Below are positions 1 to 7,654 of a stretch of 11,339 nucleotides of DNA, in pieces. Position 1 is the stretch's first letter, and each line of letters opens with the position of its first letter. The stretch lies in NCBI GenBank assembly GCA_040752295.1, contig JBFMFE010000160.1, positions 1 through 11,339 on the forward strand. The letters are read 5' to 3'. This DNA is from JBFMFE01 sp040752295 (GTDB taxonomy: Bacteria; UBP15; UBA6099; JBFMBQ01). Under the pieces are notes generated by a model. It did no database searches, was not told the DNA's origin, and worked only from the letters and a program-made list of their open reading frames with translations. The position numbers were made by a program, and so were the translations under genes.

Positions 1-2
1 AC

Positions 3-3000
3 CGTCACCTCGCCGTGACCGCCGGGGCGGGGACGGGGAAGACCTTCGTGCTCGCGGAGCGTTACCTGCGCATACTCGAAAGCGAGGACGCCGGCGCCGA
101 GAACATCCTCGCAGTGACGTTCACCGATAAAGCCGCCGGCGAGATGAAGTCGCGCGTTCTCTCTCTGATCCTCGAACGGTTCAGGGAAACGGCGGCGGAC
201 CCGCGGCGTCCGCCCGGCGAAAAGGAGAGGCTCGAGCGCGTAATCGAGGTCCTGCCCGACGCCCCGATTTCCACGATCCATTCCATGTGCGCGGCGCTGT
301 TGAGGGAGTTCCCGCTGAATTCGGGCGTTGATCCGCACTTCGAGGTCCTCGACGAGCGCAGGAACGACGACCTCGAGAGAAGAGCCGTGAGGGACGTCTT
401 CGAGTCGCTCGCCGACGCCGGCGACGGGGATTTCGCCGTGCTTCGCAACTTCTGGGACGCCAACAGATGCGAGGAGAACATACGGTCTCTCCTGGGCGAG
501 GCATACAAATCGCGCATATGGGCGGAAACGTATTCAAAGTGGACCCCCCCGCAGGCAAGGGCGCACCTCGAAGGGCTTCTGGGAAGCCTTCATGAGAGTT
601 TCAGCCTGTTCGGTTGCGCCGACGCAAAGTTCGTCCACACGCCGAGGATATTGAACGCGCTTGCCCGCGTTTTGAGCGCCGTCATGGACGAGCTTTCAAA
701 AAGGAAAGGGCGCGGCAGGCGCCTTTCCTTCGACGACCTCCAGACGTGCGCCCTCTCGCTTCTCGAGAGCGATCCGCGCGCCGCCGGGTTCGTCCGCGCG
801 CGCTTCAGGTACGTTATGGTTGACGAATTCCAGGACGTCAGTCCGATGCAATGGAAAATAGTGCGGCTCATCTGTCCGCCCGGCGGCGGCGCCAACCTGT
901 TCATCGTCGGCGACGAGAAGCAGAGCATCTACTCGTTCCGCGGCGCGGACGTCGGCATATTCGGCAGGGCGCGCGCCGAACTGGAAAGGGCGAACGAGGC
1001 GGCAGCCGGGGCGGGCGGAAAAAAAGGCGCCGTCTCCCGCCGTTCGCGGTCGCGCCTGAAAACCTCCGTGCCGCTCGATATCAATTTCCGTTCCCATCCC
1101 GCTCTCGTGAGGTTCTTCAATCCGGTGTTTTCTTTCATTTTCAGCGGGGGAAGAGGGAAAGACGCCGTCGAGTACCACCCCATGTCGCCGTGGGAGGGAA
1201 TTGCGGACGACCCGCCCGACCGCCGCGTGCTGATCGTTCCCCAGCCTGACGGCGGCGACGGCGGGAAAGCCGAACGCGTGAGCCGCCTCGCGGGCGCGCT
1301 CGCCGGGCGCCTGCGCGATATGATTGACGACGCGCCTGCCGGCGCGGGCGGGGGCGGGTCCGCCGCGCGCTTCAGGTCGTGCGACGTCGCGATACTTTTC
1401 CGCGCGAGGACGCACCAGAAAGCCTATGAACAGGCGCTCCGGCGGTGCGGCATCCCGTTCGTGGTCGTGGGGGGCACCGGCTTTTTCGACCGCGAGGAAG
1501 TCCTGGACGTTCTGCGCCTTGTGGATTTCCTCGCCGACCCGCGCAGGGACGTCACGCTCGCCGGGCTGCTTCGTTCCCCGTTCTTCGGCTTCTCGGACGA
1601 GGACGTATTCCGCGCGGCGGTCGAAGAGGGCGGAACGCTCCTTGAGAAACTGCGGAACTGCTCCGCGGGTGGCGCCGGTTCGCCCACGCGCGGGAAGGCG
1701 GAGCGCGCCTCGCGCCTTCTGAAGGAGTGGCTCGACCTGAGCGGGAGGATTCCCGCCGGTGTCCTTGTGCGCCGCGCGATGGAGTCCACGGGCTACATCG
1801 CCGCCGCGGGCGCGGGGAGCGACGGCGCGCGGACCGTCGCCAACGTCGAGAAGATTCTGGAGATGATTGACTCCGCCGAGCGCGCCGACGGTTCAAGTCC
1901 GGCTCTGACCGCCGAATCGCTTCACTCCGCCGCGTTCGGGGAGCGATGGGGACGGAGCAGGGAAGCGGAGGCGGACTTCCCGCTCGAGGAGGACGCGGAG
2001 GGCGTCCGGCTGATGACGATTCACGCTGCGAAGGGGCTTGAATTCCCCGTCGTCGTCGTGACGGGGATGGACGAGACGCACGGCATGCGTCCCGGCGAGA
2101 ACGTTCTGATGGGCGAGGTCGGAAAGGAGGCGTGGGAGATCGGTTTCAGGATGGAACACGAGAACGTTGACGCCCGGAAACTCCTCGGCGCGAAAGGCGG
2201 CGTTGAGAAGCCGGCGTACGAGGCGGCGTCGCTCATCCGCGCGCACTTTCAGGAGTCTTCGAGGGTGAGGGACGTCGAGGAAGCGAAACGGCTCCTTTAC
2301 GTTGCCTGCACGAGGGCGAAACAGTGGCTGATACTCGCCGGCTTCGGGCGCGAATACGCGCGGCTGGAGGAAACGGACGCGGGCGGCGCCGCTCACCTGT
2401 CCGGCGGGAAGGGGAAGCGTCCGCCGCCGCGGGGCGGACGAGCGGCAGGCGAACTGAGCGACGGCGTTCAACCGCGCTGGGACGCATGGATACGCGCCGC
2501 CCTCCGCGCCGGAAACGCGGGGGCGTGGGAGGACGCCGGCGCGGAGGTGATCGAGGCGCAGCCCGTTGCCGGAGAATCATGGAGCCGGACGGAACGGCCG
2601 GCGGACCCGCTTGAACTCATCGGCGCCCTGGATAACGAGACCGCCGGACGGACGGGTGAAACCGGGCCGGAGGAAGTTCCGCACGCGATGAAATACCTGC
2701 GGGCGGTTCACTGCCCGCCCGACCGGGGCGAGTTCGCGGTGACCGACGTGCAGACATATTTAAGCCGCGGTGAAGAATACAAAAAGACCGTATTGATTGG
2801 GGCGCCGGGTGAATGGCTCCATGAATCCCGGACCGGGAAAAAGCCCGGAATATCGCCGTTGCTGCGGGGCAGTGTCGTTCACGAGCTTTACGAGAAAATA
2901 GGGGGCGTTACCGACGAGGGCGCCGGCACTCTTTTCGACGGCATTTTAGACAAAAACGGCATTGACGACCCCTTATGGAGGGACGAGCTTGCCGCGATGT

Positions 3001-3422
3001 ACGTTCCCCGCGCGCTCGCGTTCAGGCGGACGGAGACGGGGAAAAAGGTCTATTCCGCCGGGAGCAGGCGCGAGATGAAGTTCGTTCTCCGCGTTGGAGG
3101 GTGGCGGATTCGCGGCGCCATGGACGTCCTGTACCGCGACGGCGGCGCCCTCCGCGTGCTCGATTACAAGACGGACAGGATCGGCATGGACGAAGTCGGG
3201 GAGAAAACCCGCGATTACATGCTCCAGCTTCAGATATACGTTCTCGCCGCGTTGAGGCTTTTTCCCGGCGCGGAGGAAGCCGCCGCGTCGCTGTATTTCA
3301 TCGAACCGGACGCGACGCGCGAGGTCGTGCGGACCCGCAGGGACGAGGTCGGCGCCCTCGAAGACATGCTCACGCCCATACTTGCGGAGATGACCCGAAA
3401 GGGGTCAGAGCTGGAAAATTGA
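3..3422 (+). CDS. addA: AddA/RecB-like UvrD-family helicase with C-terminal RecB-type nuclease (5' partial)
   Basis: ATP-dependent DNA helicase-nuclease that would process double-strand breaks for RecA-dependent repair in the cytoplasm, normally in a complex with AddB. The frame is open to the left edge and the residues before the GTG at 15 (RHLAVTAGAGTGKT) belong to the Walker A strand, so the start lies upstream. Numbering from that GTG, all superfamily-1 motifs are present: Walker A AGAGTGKT (3-10), motif Ia TFTDKAAGEMKSRV (35-48), TIHSMCAALL (87-96), motif II VMVDEFQDVSP (267-277), motif III VGDEKQSIYSFRGAD (298-312), motif IV NFRSHP (357-362), motif V TIHAAKGLEFPVV (668-680), motif VI LLYVACTRAKQ (760-770). 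A PD-(D/E)XK nuclease follows, with H956, D1036 (GAMD), D1050 and K1052 (LDYKT) and QLQIY (1071-1075), so the nuclease looks intact. At 1135+ residues it fits AddA, usually about 1200. AddA is preferred over RecB or a generic UvrD-nuclease fusion, but the partner gene is not in view. Confidence 0.9.
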   Translation, partial: RHLAVTAGAGTGKTFVLAERYLRILESEDAGAENILAVTFTDKAAGEMKSRVLSLILERFRETAADPRRPPGEKERLERVIEVLPDAPISTIHSMCAALLREFPLNSGVDPHFEVLDERRNDDLERRAVRDVFESLADAGDGDFAVLRNFWDANRCEENIRSLLGEAYKSRIWAETYSKWTPPQARAHLEGLLGSLHESFSLFGCADAKFVHTPRILNALARVLSAVMDELSKRKGRGRRLSFDDLQTCALSLLESDPRAAGFVRARFRYVMVDEFQDVSPMQWKIVRLICPPGGGANLFIVGDEKQSIYSFRGADVGIFGRARAELERANEAAAGAGGKKGAVSRRSRSRLKTSVPLDINFRSHPALVRFFNPVFSFIFSGGRGKDAVEYHPMSPWEGIADDPPDRRVLIVPQPDGGDGGKAERVSRLAGALAGRLRDMIDDAPAGAGGGGSAARFRSCDVAILFRARTHQKAYEQALRRCGIPFVVVGGTGFFDREEVLDVLRLVDFLADPRRDVTLAGLLRSPFFGFSDEDVFRAAVEEGGTLLEKLRNCSAGGAGSPTRGKAERASRLLKEWLDLSGRIPAGVLVRRAMESTGYIAAAGAGSDGARTVANVEKILEMIDSAERADGSSPALTAESLHSAAFGERWGRSREAEADFPLEEDAEGVRLMTIHAAKGLEFPVVVVTGMDETHGMRPGENVLMGEVGKEAWEIGFRMEHENVDARKLLGAKGGVEKPAYEAASLIRAHFQESSRVRDVEEAKRLLYVACTRAKQWLILAGFGREYARLEETDAGGAAHLSGGKGKRPPPRGGRAAGELSDGVQPRWDAWIRAALRAGNAGAWEDAGAEVIEAQPVAGESWSRTERPADPLELIGALDNETAGRTGETGPEEVPHAMKYLRAVHCPPDRGEFAVTDVQTYLSRGEEYKKTVLIGAPGEWLHESRTGKKPGISPLLRGSVVHELYEKIGGVTDEGAGTLFDGILDKNGIDDPLWRDELAAMYVPRALAFRRTETGKKVYSAGSRREMKFVLRVGGWRIRGAMDVLYRDGGALRVLDYKTDRIGMDEVGEKTRDYMLQLQIYVLAALRLFPGAEEAAASLYFIEPDATREVVRTRRDEVGALEDMLTPILAEMTRKGSELEN

Positions 3423-3431
3423 ATTTTTGGG

Positions 3432-3455
3432 CGCCTGTCTGCCGGCAGGCAGGCG
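3432..3455. repeat. Near-perfect palindrome / hairpin between convergent genes
   Basis: The arms CGCCTGTCTG (3432-3441) and CAGGCAGGCG (3446-3455) pair over 10 bp, with one T-G wobble, around a self-complementary CCGG centre. The element lies 9 bases after the helicase stop. No T-run follows directly on either strand, so on its own it is not a standard intrinsic terminator. It could be a dispersed REP-like palindrome or an mRNA 3'-end stabilising stem shared by the two convergent transcripts. Confidence 0.7.
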
Positions 3456-3498
3456 GCGAACGCTGAACATTCAAGGCCTGCCCCCATTCGCCTTTTTT
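3455..3498 (+). terminator. Possible intrinsic terminator of the helicase gene
   Basis: GGCGAA (3455-3460) is complementary to TTCGCC (3487-3492), and six T residues follow immediately at 3493-3498 on the plus strand. The stem is short (6 bp) and the loop long (26 bases), so this is weak. The palindrome just upstream may fold together with it. Position and orientation fit the end of the helicase transcript. I see no comparable T-run signal on the minus strand for the phosphodiesterase. Confidence 0.35.
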
Positions 3499-3615
3499 CA
3501 TCTTTGCCAAAAGCTTTTTCAAGCGCGCTCGATGAAAATTATTCGTATCAACGCGTCCGGGTATGAGCCGGTCCGATTGCCGATGTTGCGATTCAATGGA
3601 TCCGGCGACTGTTTT

Positions 3616-5304
3616 TCAGGCAATATAGCCGAGGCCGCGCAGGTGGCGGATTGTTTCCTCGTCCACTTCTTCCGCCGCGTCTGCCGGTCTCTCGTCCGAG
3701 ATCAGAGGATAATCTATCGTTCGAGGCTCGCCGAGTTCTTTAACCGTGCCGGGTTCGATGATGTCTGTCAACACTTTCCCGTCGGTGTCCGATGGAGCGG
3801 GAACGCCTAACAGATAGAGCATGGTTGGCGCGATGTCGGTTATGTGCGCGTCGATCGCGGAGCTGACGTGCCGGATGCCGGGCCCGGCGGAGATCATGAC
3901 GCCGGGCTGATCCCCGAGATGGCTGCCCGAGAGCCACAGCGCGGGCTCGTACTGGTTCCTGTACGGCAGGCAGTCGAGATCGGGGCGGATGTGGACTTTT
4001 GTCCTTTCGACGTCGGACACGATCAGGTCGGGCGCGCGTGCGGTGAACGGTCCGTCGTAAACTTCCTCTGGGTAGCGGACGGTACAGACCGGTTCGCCGG
4101 AGCGCGGATCGAGCCGGCCGCGCAGCAGTTCGGCGATTTCATCTCTGAGCCGCGAGTAATCATCGCCCGGGTCGATGGTGCCGGCGGGTTCCCGGTCTTT
4201 AACGTTCAGGCGGACCCCGCATGTGACCGCGAACGCCCGTGTCCGGCGCCAGTCGATCGTCTCGAAAGGCTGATACAACGGGTCGAGCGCCGGGATGAAA
4301 GCGTCGTCCGCGAGCCCGATCGACAGGTACGGCACCACCCGCTGGCTGCGAGCGAGACGGCCGGCGCCGGGCAGGTTCCGCAATCTTATGCGCCGGACGC
4401 CTACGCCGCGCCGCGCCGCCCGCCCGTCCCTCAGTTTCAGCAGACCGTGATCGTAAAACAGCCGGTTGAGATAAAAGTAACTGTGCACGGCGGAGAACCC
4501 GTGGTCGGACATTATCACAAAGATGGTGTCCGGCGGCAGAGATTCTCTGATGTTGCCGATGAAGGTGTCGGCCAGTTCGTAATATTTCGTGATGATCTTC
4601 GTCGCTTCCCCGCCAGCGTGGGATTCGGCCGCGGCGAGCGCGTGGAACGGGTGGCTGGCGTCCTCGTGACGCCACCAGTGGTGCTGTACCCCGTCGAGCC
4701 AGTTCAGCCACACGAAAAAGAAATCGAACCCGGAGTTCTTTATCAGGTAGATTGTTTTGTCCGCGTCTCGCTTGAACTTGCCGGGCCGGAACGGGTGAAT
4801 CTCGCAGCCAGCCGGAAAGTCCGAGGCGCCGGCGGATTTCAGATACAGGTCGCGCATCCCGGGCGGCCAGACGGCGTGCTGGTCCGGGCCGGTTTTAACA
4901 GTGGAATGTCCCGCTTCGAGTATGCCGTTCAGAGGGTACGCGGGTCCGATGCACATCGGCTCGAGCACGACCGGGAACAGGTTGTGCCTGCACAGGATAT
5001 CCCATAAAAGGTTTGCCCGCGACCGGATCCGAGCGGCGCCGAGCGGCATCTTGCGGTACGATACGTCGCGCTGGTATTCGAAATCCCAGCCATCGAACAC
5101 GCCGTGCCGGCCGGGGTTCATGCCGGTCATGAACGAAGCCCAGGCGACCGCCGAGAGCGACGGCACGGTGGTTTCGAGCTTCGTGAACACGCCGTCCTTG
5201 ATCATCGCGGATATATTCGGCAGCCGCCCCTCTGCCCGCAGGCACGCGATCAACTCCGGGCTCGCCCCGTCGAGGCCCAGGATGAATATTTTCGGTCTTT
5301 TCAT
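3616..5304 (-). CDS. AlkP-superfamily type I phosphodiesterase / nucleotide pyrophosphatase family protein
   Basis: A 562-residue metal-dependent hydrolase of the alkaline phosphatase superfamily, closest in layout to the type I phosphodiesterase/nucleotide pyrophosphatase family; such enzymes cleave phosphodiester or phosphomonoester bonds with two metals. Visible site residues: D12 (ILGLDGASPEL), candidate nucleophile S51 in PSLSAVAWASFMTG (48-61) followed by P64 and H67, D204 and H208 (WLDGVQH), D267-H268 (MSDHGF), H462 (SGSHLG) and DIAPTMLYLLGVP (490-502). This is a complete two-metal set. No signal peptide or membrane segment is evident, so it is probably cytoplasmic or peripheral. The C-terminus LRGLGYIA resembles the LxxLGY ending common in bacterial members of this group. 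The start ATG lies in an ATGA overlap with the upstream gene (5301-5304), implying translational coupling; no strong ribosome site was seen. The substrate is unknown; context suggests a phosphorylated glycan or lipid intermediate. Confidence 0.85.
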   Translation of the reverse strand: MKRPKIFILGLDGASPELIACLRAEGRLPNISAMIKDGVFTKLETTVPSLSAVAWASFMTGMNPGRHGVFDGWDFEYQRDVSYRKMPLGAARIRSRANLLWDILCRHNLFPVVLEPMCIGPAYPLNGILEAGHSTVKTGPDQHAVWPPGMRDLYLKSAGASDFPAGCEIHPFRPGKFKRDADKTIYLIKNSGFDFFFVWLNWLDGVQHHWWRHEDASHPFHALAAAESHAGGEATKIITKYYELADTFIGNIRESLPPDTIFVIMSDHGFSAVHSYFYLNRLFYDHGLLKLRDGRAARRGVGVRRIRLRNLPGAGRLARSQRVVPYLSIGLADDAFIPALDPLYQPFETIDWRRTRAFAVTCGVRLNVKDREPAGTIDPGDDYSRLRDEIAELLRGRLDPRSGEPVCTVRYPEEVYDGPFTARAPDLIVSDVERTKVHIRPDLDCLPYRNQYEPALWLSGSHLGDQPGVMISAGPGIRHVSSAIDAHITDIAPTMLYLLGVPAPSDTDGKVLTDIIEPGTVKELGEPRTIDYPLISDERPADAAEEVDEETIRHLRGLGYIA

Positions 5305-5903
5305 TCGAGATCGATTCCAGCCGCGTTCGCCCGATCCAACCTCCGTCGCAGCAGCGGAGCGACGACGAACAACACGCCCGGGAAGAAAGCCGCATACTGG
5401 ATTTTCACCAGAACGGACGAGGCGGCCGTCAGCGCCGCGTCACGCTTCCATTGTTTTCCGGTGAACAACAGCCAGTAATTGCTCGAGCCGCCGAACAGAT
5501 TATCCGGCGCCGCGGGCTCGAGATAATGGATCGCGTACAGCTTCGCGCGCAGCGGCAACATTCTCATCCTGGCCCACCCGCCGTCGTTCATATCAGGGTT
5601 GCCGGAAAGAAACACGGCGAGATCGAAGCCCGCGTTGCCGGCGCCGTGGCGTGCGGCGCGTTTCAGGTCGGACAGGGCCCCGAACCATTCCGCGCTCCCG
5701 CCCAGCCGGCCGCGGAGACGCTCGCGCGCCGTCGCCCGCGCCACGATGTGAACCTCCGCATCCGGATACCGCCCGAGCAGTATCTTCGCCGCGTACCCGA
5801 TGTGCGTGATATTCCCGGCGCCGACGATCGCAATGCGCTTCACGTCCACGTTGATCTCTTCCAGCGACCTGCCGTGAATGCCTGATTTGACCTCCCGCTG
5901 CAT
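5301..5903 (-). CDS. Rossmann-like small protein with C-terminal hydrophobic anchor, unknown function
   Basis: I do not recognise a named family. The 200-residue product opens with a beta strand and glycine turn, KRIAIVGAGNITHIGYAAKI (22-41), then a second strand with VHIVARA (51-57), resembling a nucleotide-binding Rossmann fold or the N-terminal half of a GT-B glycosyltransferase such as the GT9 type. FDLAVFLSGNPD (93-104) looks like a further strand-loop. A hydrophobic stretch at about 158-184, followed by RRR, may be a membrane anchor. It is too short for a complete GT-B enzyme. The 5903 ATG has only a weak ribosome site. A GTG at 5849 (residue 19, just before the KRIAIVGAG strand) has GGAAGAG six bases upstream and is an attractive alternative start. 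It overlaps the phosphodiesterase start by ATGA, so the two products are probably made together. Confidence 0.7.
   Translation of the reverse strand: MQREVKSGIHGRSLEEINVDVKRIAIVGAGNITHIGYAAKILLGRYPDAEVHIVARATARERLRGRLGGSAEWFGALSDLKRAARHGAGNAGFDLAVFLSGNPDMNDGGWARMRMLPLRAKLYAIHYLEPAAPDNLFGGSSNYWLLFTGKQWKRDAALTAASSVLVKIQYAAFFPGVLFVVAPLLRRRLDRANAAGIDLE
5856..5862 (-). promoter_or_regulatory. Ribosome binding site favouring the internal GTG start at 5849
   Basis: GGAAGAG on the minus strand, with a six-base spacer to GTG at 5849-5847. The longer ATG start at 5903 has no comparable site. Using 5849 would begin the Rossmann-like protein two residues before its first beta strand, which is typical for such folds. 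This decides the start only tentatively. Confidence 0.45.
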
Positions 5904-5935
5904 TTCCGTTTAAGCCCTCTGTGTTCCGCCCGATG

Positions 5936-5974
5936 AAAAGACCTTTCGGCCGCCGCCGGGCGTGCTGCCCGGCG
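5936..5974 (-). terminator. Tandem hairpins after the second radical-SAM gene, weak terminator or attenuator
   Basis: On the minus strand GCGCCGGGC and its partner form a perfect 8-bp GC stem (5967-5974 with 5954-5961, five-base loop). This is followed by GGCC-GAAA-GGTC, a four-pair stem with a GNRA-type tetraloop (5940-5951), and then TTTT (5936-5939). The T-run is short. It sits 29 bases past the stop of the second radical-SAM gene and 33 bases before the next start, so it may reduce rather than end read-through. Confidence 0.35.
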
Positions 5975-6002
5975 CGGCTGCGATCCTCGTCCTCGACTCC
6001 CG

Positions 6003-7654
6003 TCAGCCGCCGCGCATCCGTCGTTCTCGTAGTATAGCGCGCAATTTCGACCTGGCCTGCGCAGGGTTGGCTATTCCGATCCGGATGTAGCGGCCAAGTT
6101 TAGCCAGTTTCGTCTCCGGACGGATTTTGCGGTATATGCTCGTGGTCGGTCTCGTTTCGATCATGAGGTCGCCGTCGATCCTGAACCTTGTTAGCGAATT
6201 GAGCATCCAGACGTCGCAATCGTTGCACATGGGCACGTTCGACCACCTGCCCTCGAAGAATTCCTTTCTGAGCGCCGACCAGTTGGGGTCCGTCCATATC
6301 TCGCGCAACGAGCGTGTTCCATCCCACATCCCGATGCAGCCCTCCATCGGGCCGCCGCCGCAGCATGCCCACACGTGGCCATCGGTGCTCACCCCGATCC
6401 CGCTGTACAACTGCTTGCACAGCGTGCGTTTCTCCGGACGACGGTTCCAGTTCGAAACGTATCTTTTTTTCAGGTGGCAGCCCCATACGCCGATGAAATC
6501 GACCTCGTTTATCCAGCGGTCGACGAACTGCCGGGTTTCGGTCTCGTTTTCGTCCTGTACCGTCATGTTCACCGATATCCAGACCCTGCCGCCGCGCGCG
6601 GCTTTAACCGCCGATTGAACGACCTTCTCCAAACGCCTGTAGTCGCCGCCGCGCAACTTTTTATAGGTCTCCTCCGTTGCGGCGTCGATGCTCACGTCAA
6701 TGTAGCGCAGGCCCGCGCCGACCAGTTGCGGGACCTGCTCAGGGGCCAGCAGGACGCCGTTGGTTGTGGCGGTGACCATGAGCCCCCTGTGCGCCGCGTG
6801 CGCGATCATCGCCCGGAAATCGCGGTGCAAGGTCGGCTCGCCCGTGGTGCCCAGATACAGACCGGTCACACCTTTGAACTCCATGATTTCGTCCAGCAGC
6901 CGGTCGTACGTTTCGAGCTGCATGAAGCCCAGCTTGAACTTCTCCGGGTCTTTGTAAAACGCGTAGTAGCGGTTGTATTCGTCGCTGCCGAAATCGGGCG
7001 AGTGCGTGTGGCAGGTGCGGCAGCGGTAATTGCAGTATTCGGTGGGCGTGATGGCGGCGAGCATGGGGTAAATGTCCGGATTTTCCAGCCGCGCCTCGAG
7101 GCCGGCTATCGTTGCGACGTGCCTGAGGTCCGGCTCGAACCTGTTCGCCAGCAGATCGCCCAGTTGCGTGATGTCGGGGCGCAGCAGGGCGCCCGCGCTC
7201 ATCCGTTTCCCGCGCTGGTGCAACCTGTCGATCAGGCCGGCGGAATAGATAGCCGGCGAGGTGCCGGCGAAGTAAAAAGGGTCGAAAAGAGTGAGGTCGA
7301 AATTTTCTGCGGCGTGTTCCTCGAAAGCTTCGCGTATAATCGGCCCGGGGGGGCGTTCGCGTCGGCGTCGGCGATCATGAGCGCATCGAGACCGTTCTCG
7401 TGGCAGAACCGCGCGCAGGCGGCGAGCGGGTCCGTGTAGTCGGCGGATTCCACCGGCTGCTGAAACAGCGCCGCCACGCCCCGGTCGCGCCCGCAGACGC
7501 GTATTTCCGGCGCAAGCTGCGATTCCCACCCGCGCGCGGACCCGCCCGGTTTTCCGCCGATGAAAAAGCAGCCGCAGCCGGCTCGGGTTCCCTGTGGTGA
7601 TTCGCTGCGTGTCACTGGAACCACCGCGTCATCATGTTTTTTGCCCTGTTCCAT
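6003..7654 (-). CDS. Radical SAM/SPASM protein with N-terminal nucleotidyltransferase-like domain, reading frame broken at a C7 tract
   Basis: Two overlapping frames together make one protein of about 550 residues. The first frame begins at ATG 7654 and runs AVVPVTRSES, FIGGKP, then IADADANAPPG, resembling the SpsF/CMP-Kdo-synthetase-like GT-A fold (PxRxxS, GGKP, DxD). At a run of seven C (minus strand, 7347-7353) the frame is lost; adding one C joins it to PIIREAFEEH and the rest, which runs to 6003. The second frame on its own extends up to 7529, but its first 60 residues are arginine-rich out-of-frame sequence. The C-terminal part holds a radical SAM 4Fe-4S motif CNYRCRTC (7034-7011), LGTTGEPTLHRDF and DVSIDAATEETYKKLRGG. 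A SPASM-type cysteine set follows (CKQLYSG, VWACCGGG, MCNDC), probably binding auxiliary clusters. The start is uncertain: 7654 overlaps the upstream gene by 43 bases, and GTG codons at 7624 or 7615 (GTGA overlap) are alternatives. The substrate is unknown. The break could be a sequencing or assembly error, a true mutation, or a switchable tract. Confidence 0.75.

Noticed and set aside
15..17. GTG at 15 as the start of the helicase gene
   Set aside because: The codons before it encode RHLA, continuing the strand leading into the Walker A motif, and the frame is open to the window edge. The gene is 5' partial.
696..1415. 239-codon minus-strand frame inside the helicase gene
   Set aside because: Antisense shadow, Arg/Ala-rich, no motif.
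3427..3810. 127-codon plus-strand frame after the helicase
   Set aside because: Spans the palindrome and the T-run and runs antisense into the phosphodiesterase 3' end; no family features.
3844..5007. 387-codon plus-strand frame opposite the phosphodiesterase
   Set aside because: Antisense shadow typical of GC-rich coding DNA; no family motifs, whereas the minus strand carries a full metal-site set.
6375..7439. 354-codon plus-strand frame opposite the second radical-SAM gene
   Set aside because: Shadow frame; the opposite strand has the cysteine motifs and the SPASM region.
7353..7529. N-terminal extension of the second radical-SAM frame as real protein
   Set aside because: About 60 Arg/Gly-rich residues with no fold-like pattern, whereas the alternative frame over the same bases gives a plausible nucleotidyltransferase domain ending in DADANAPPG.
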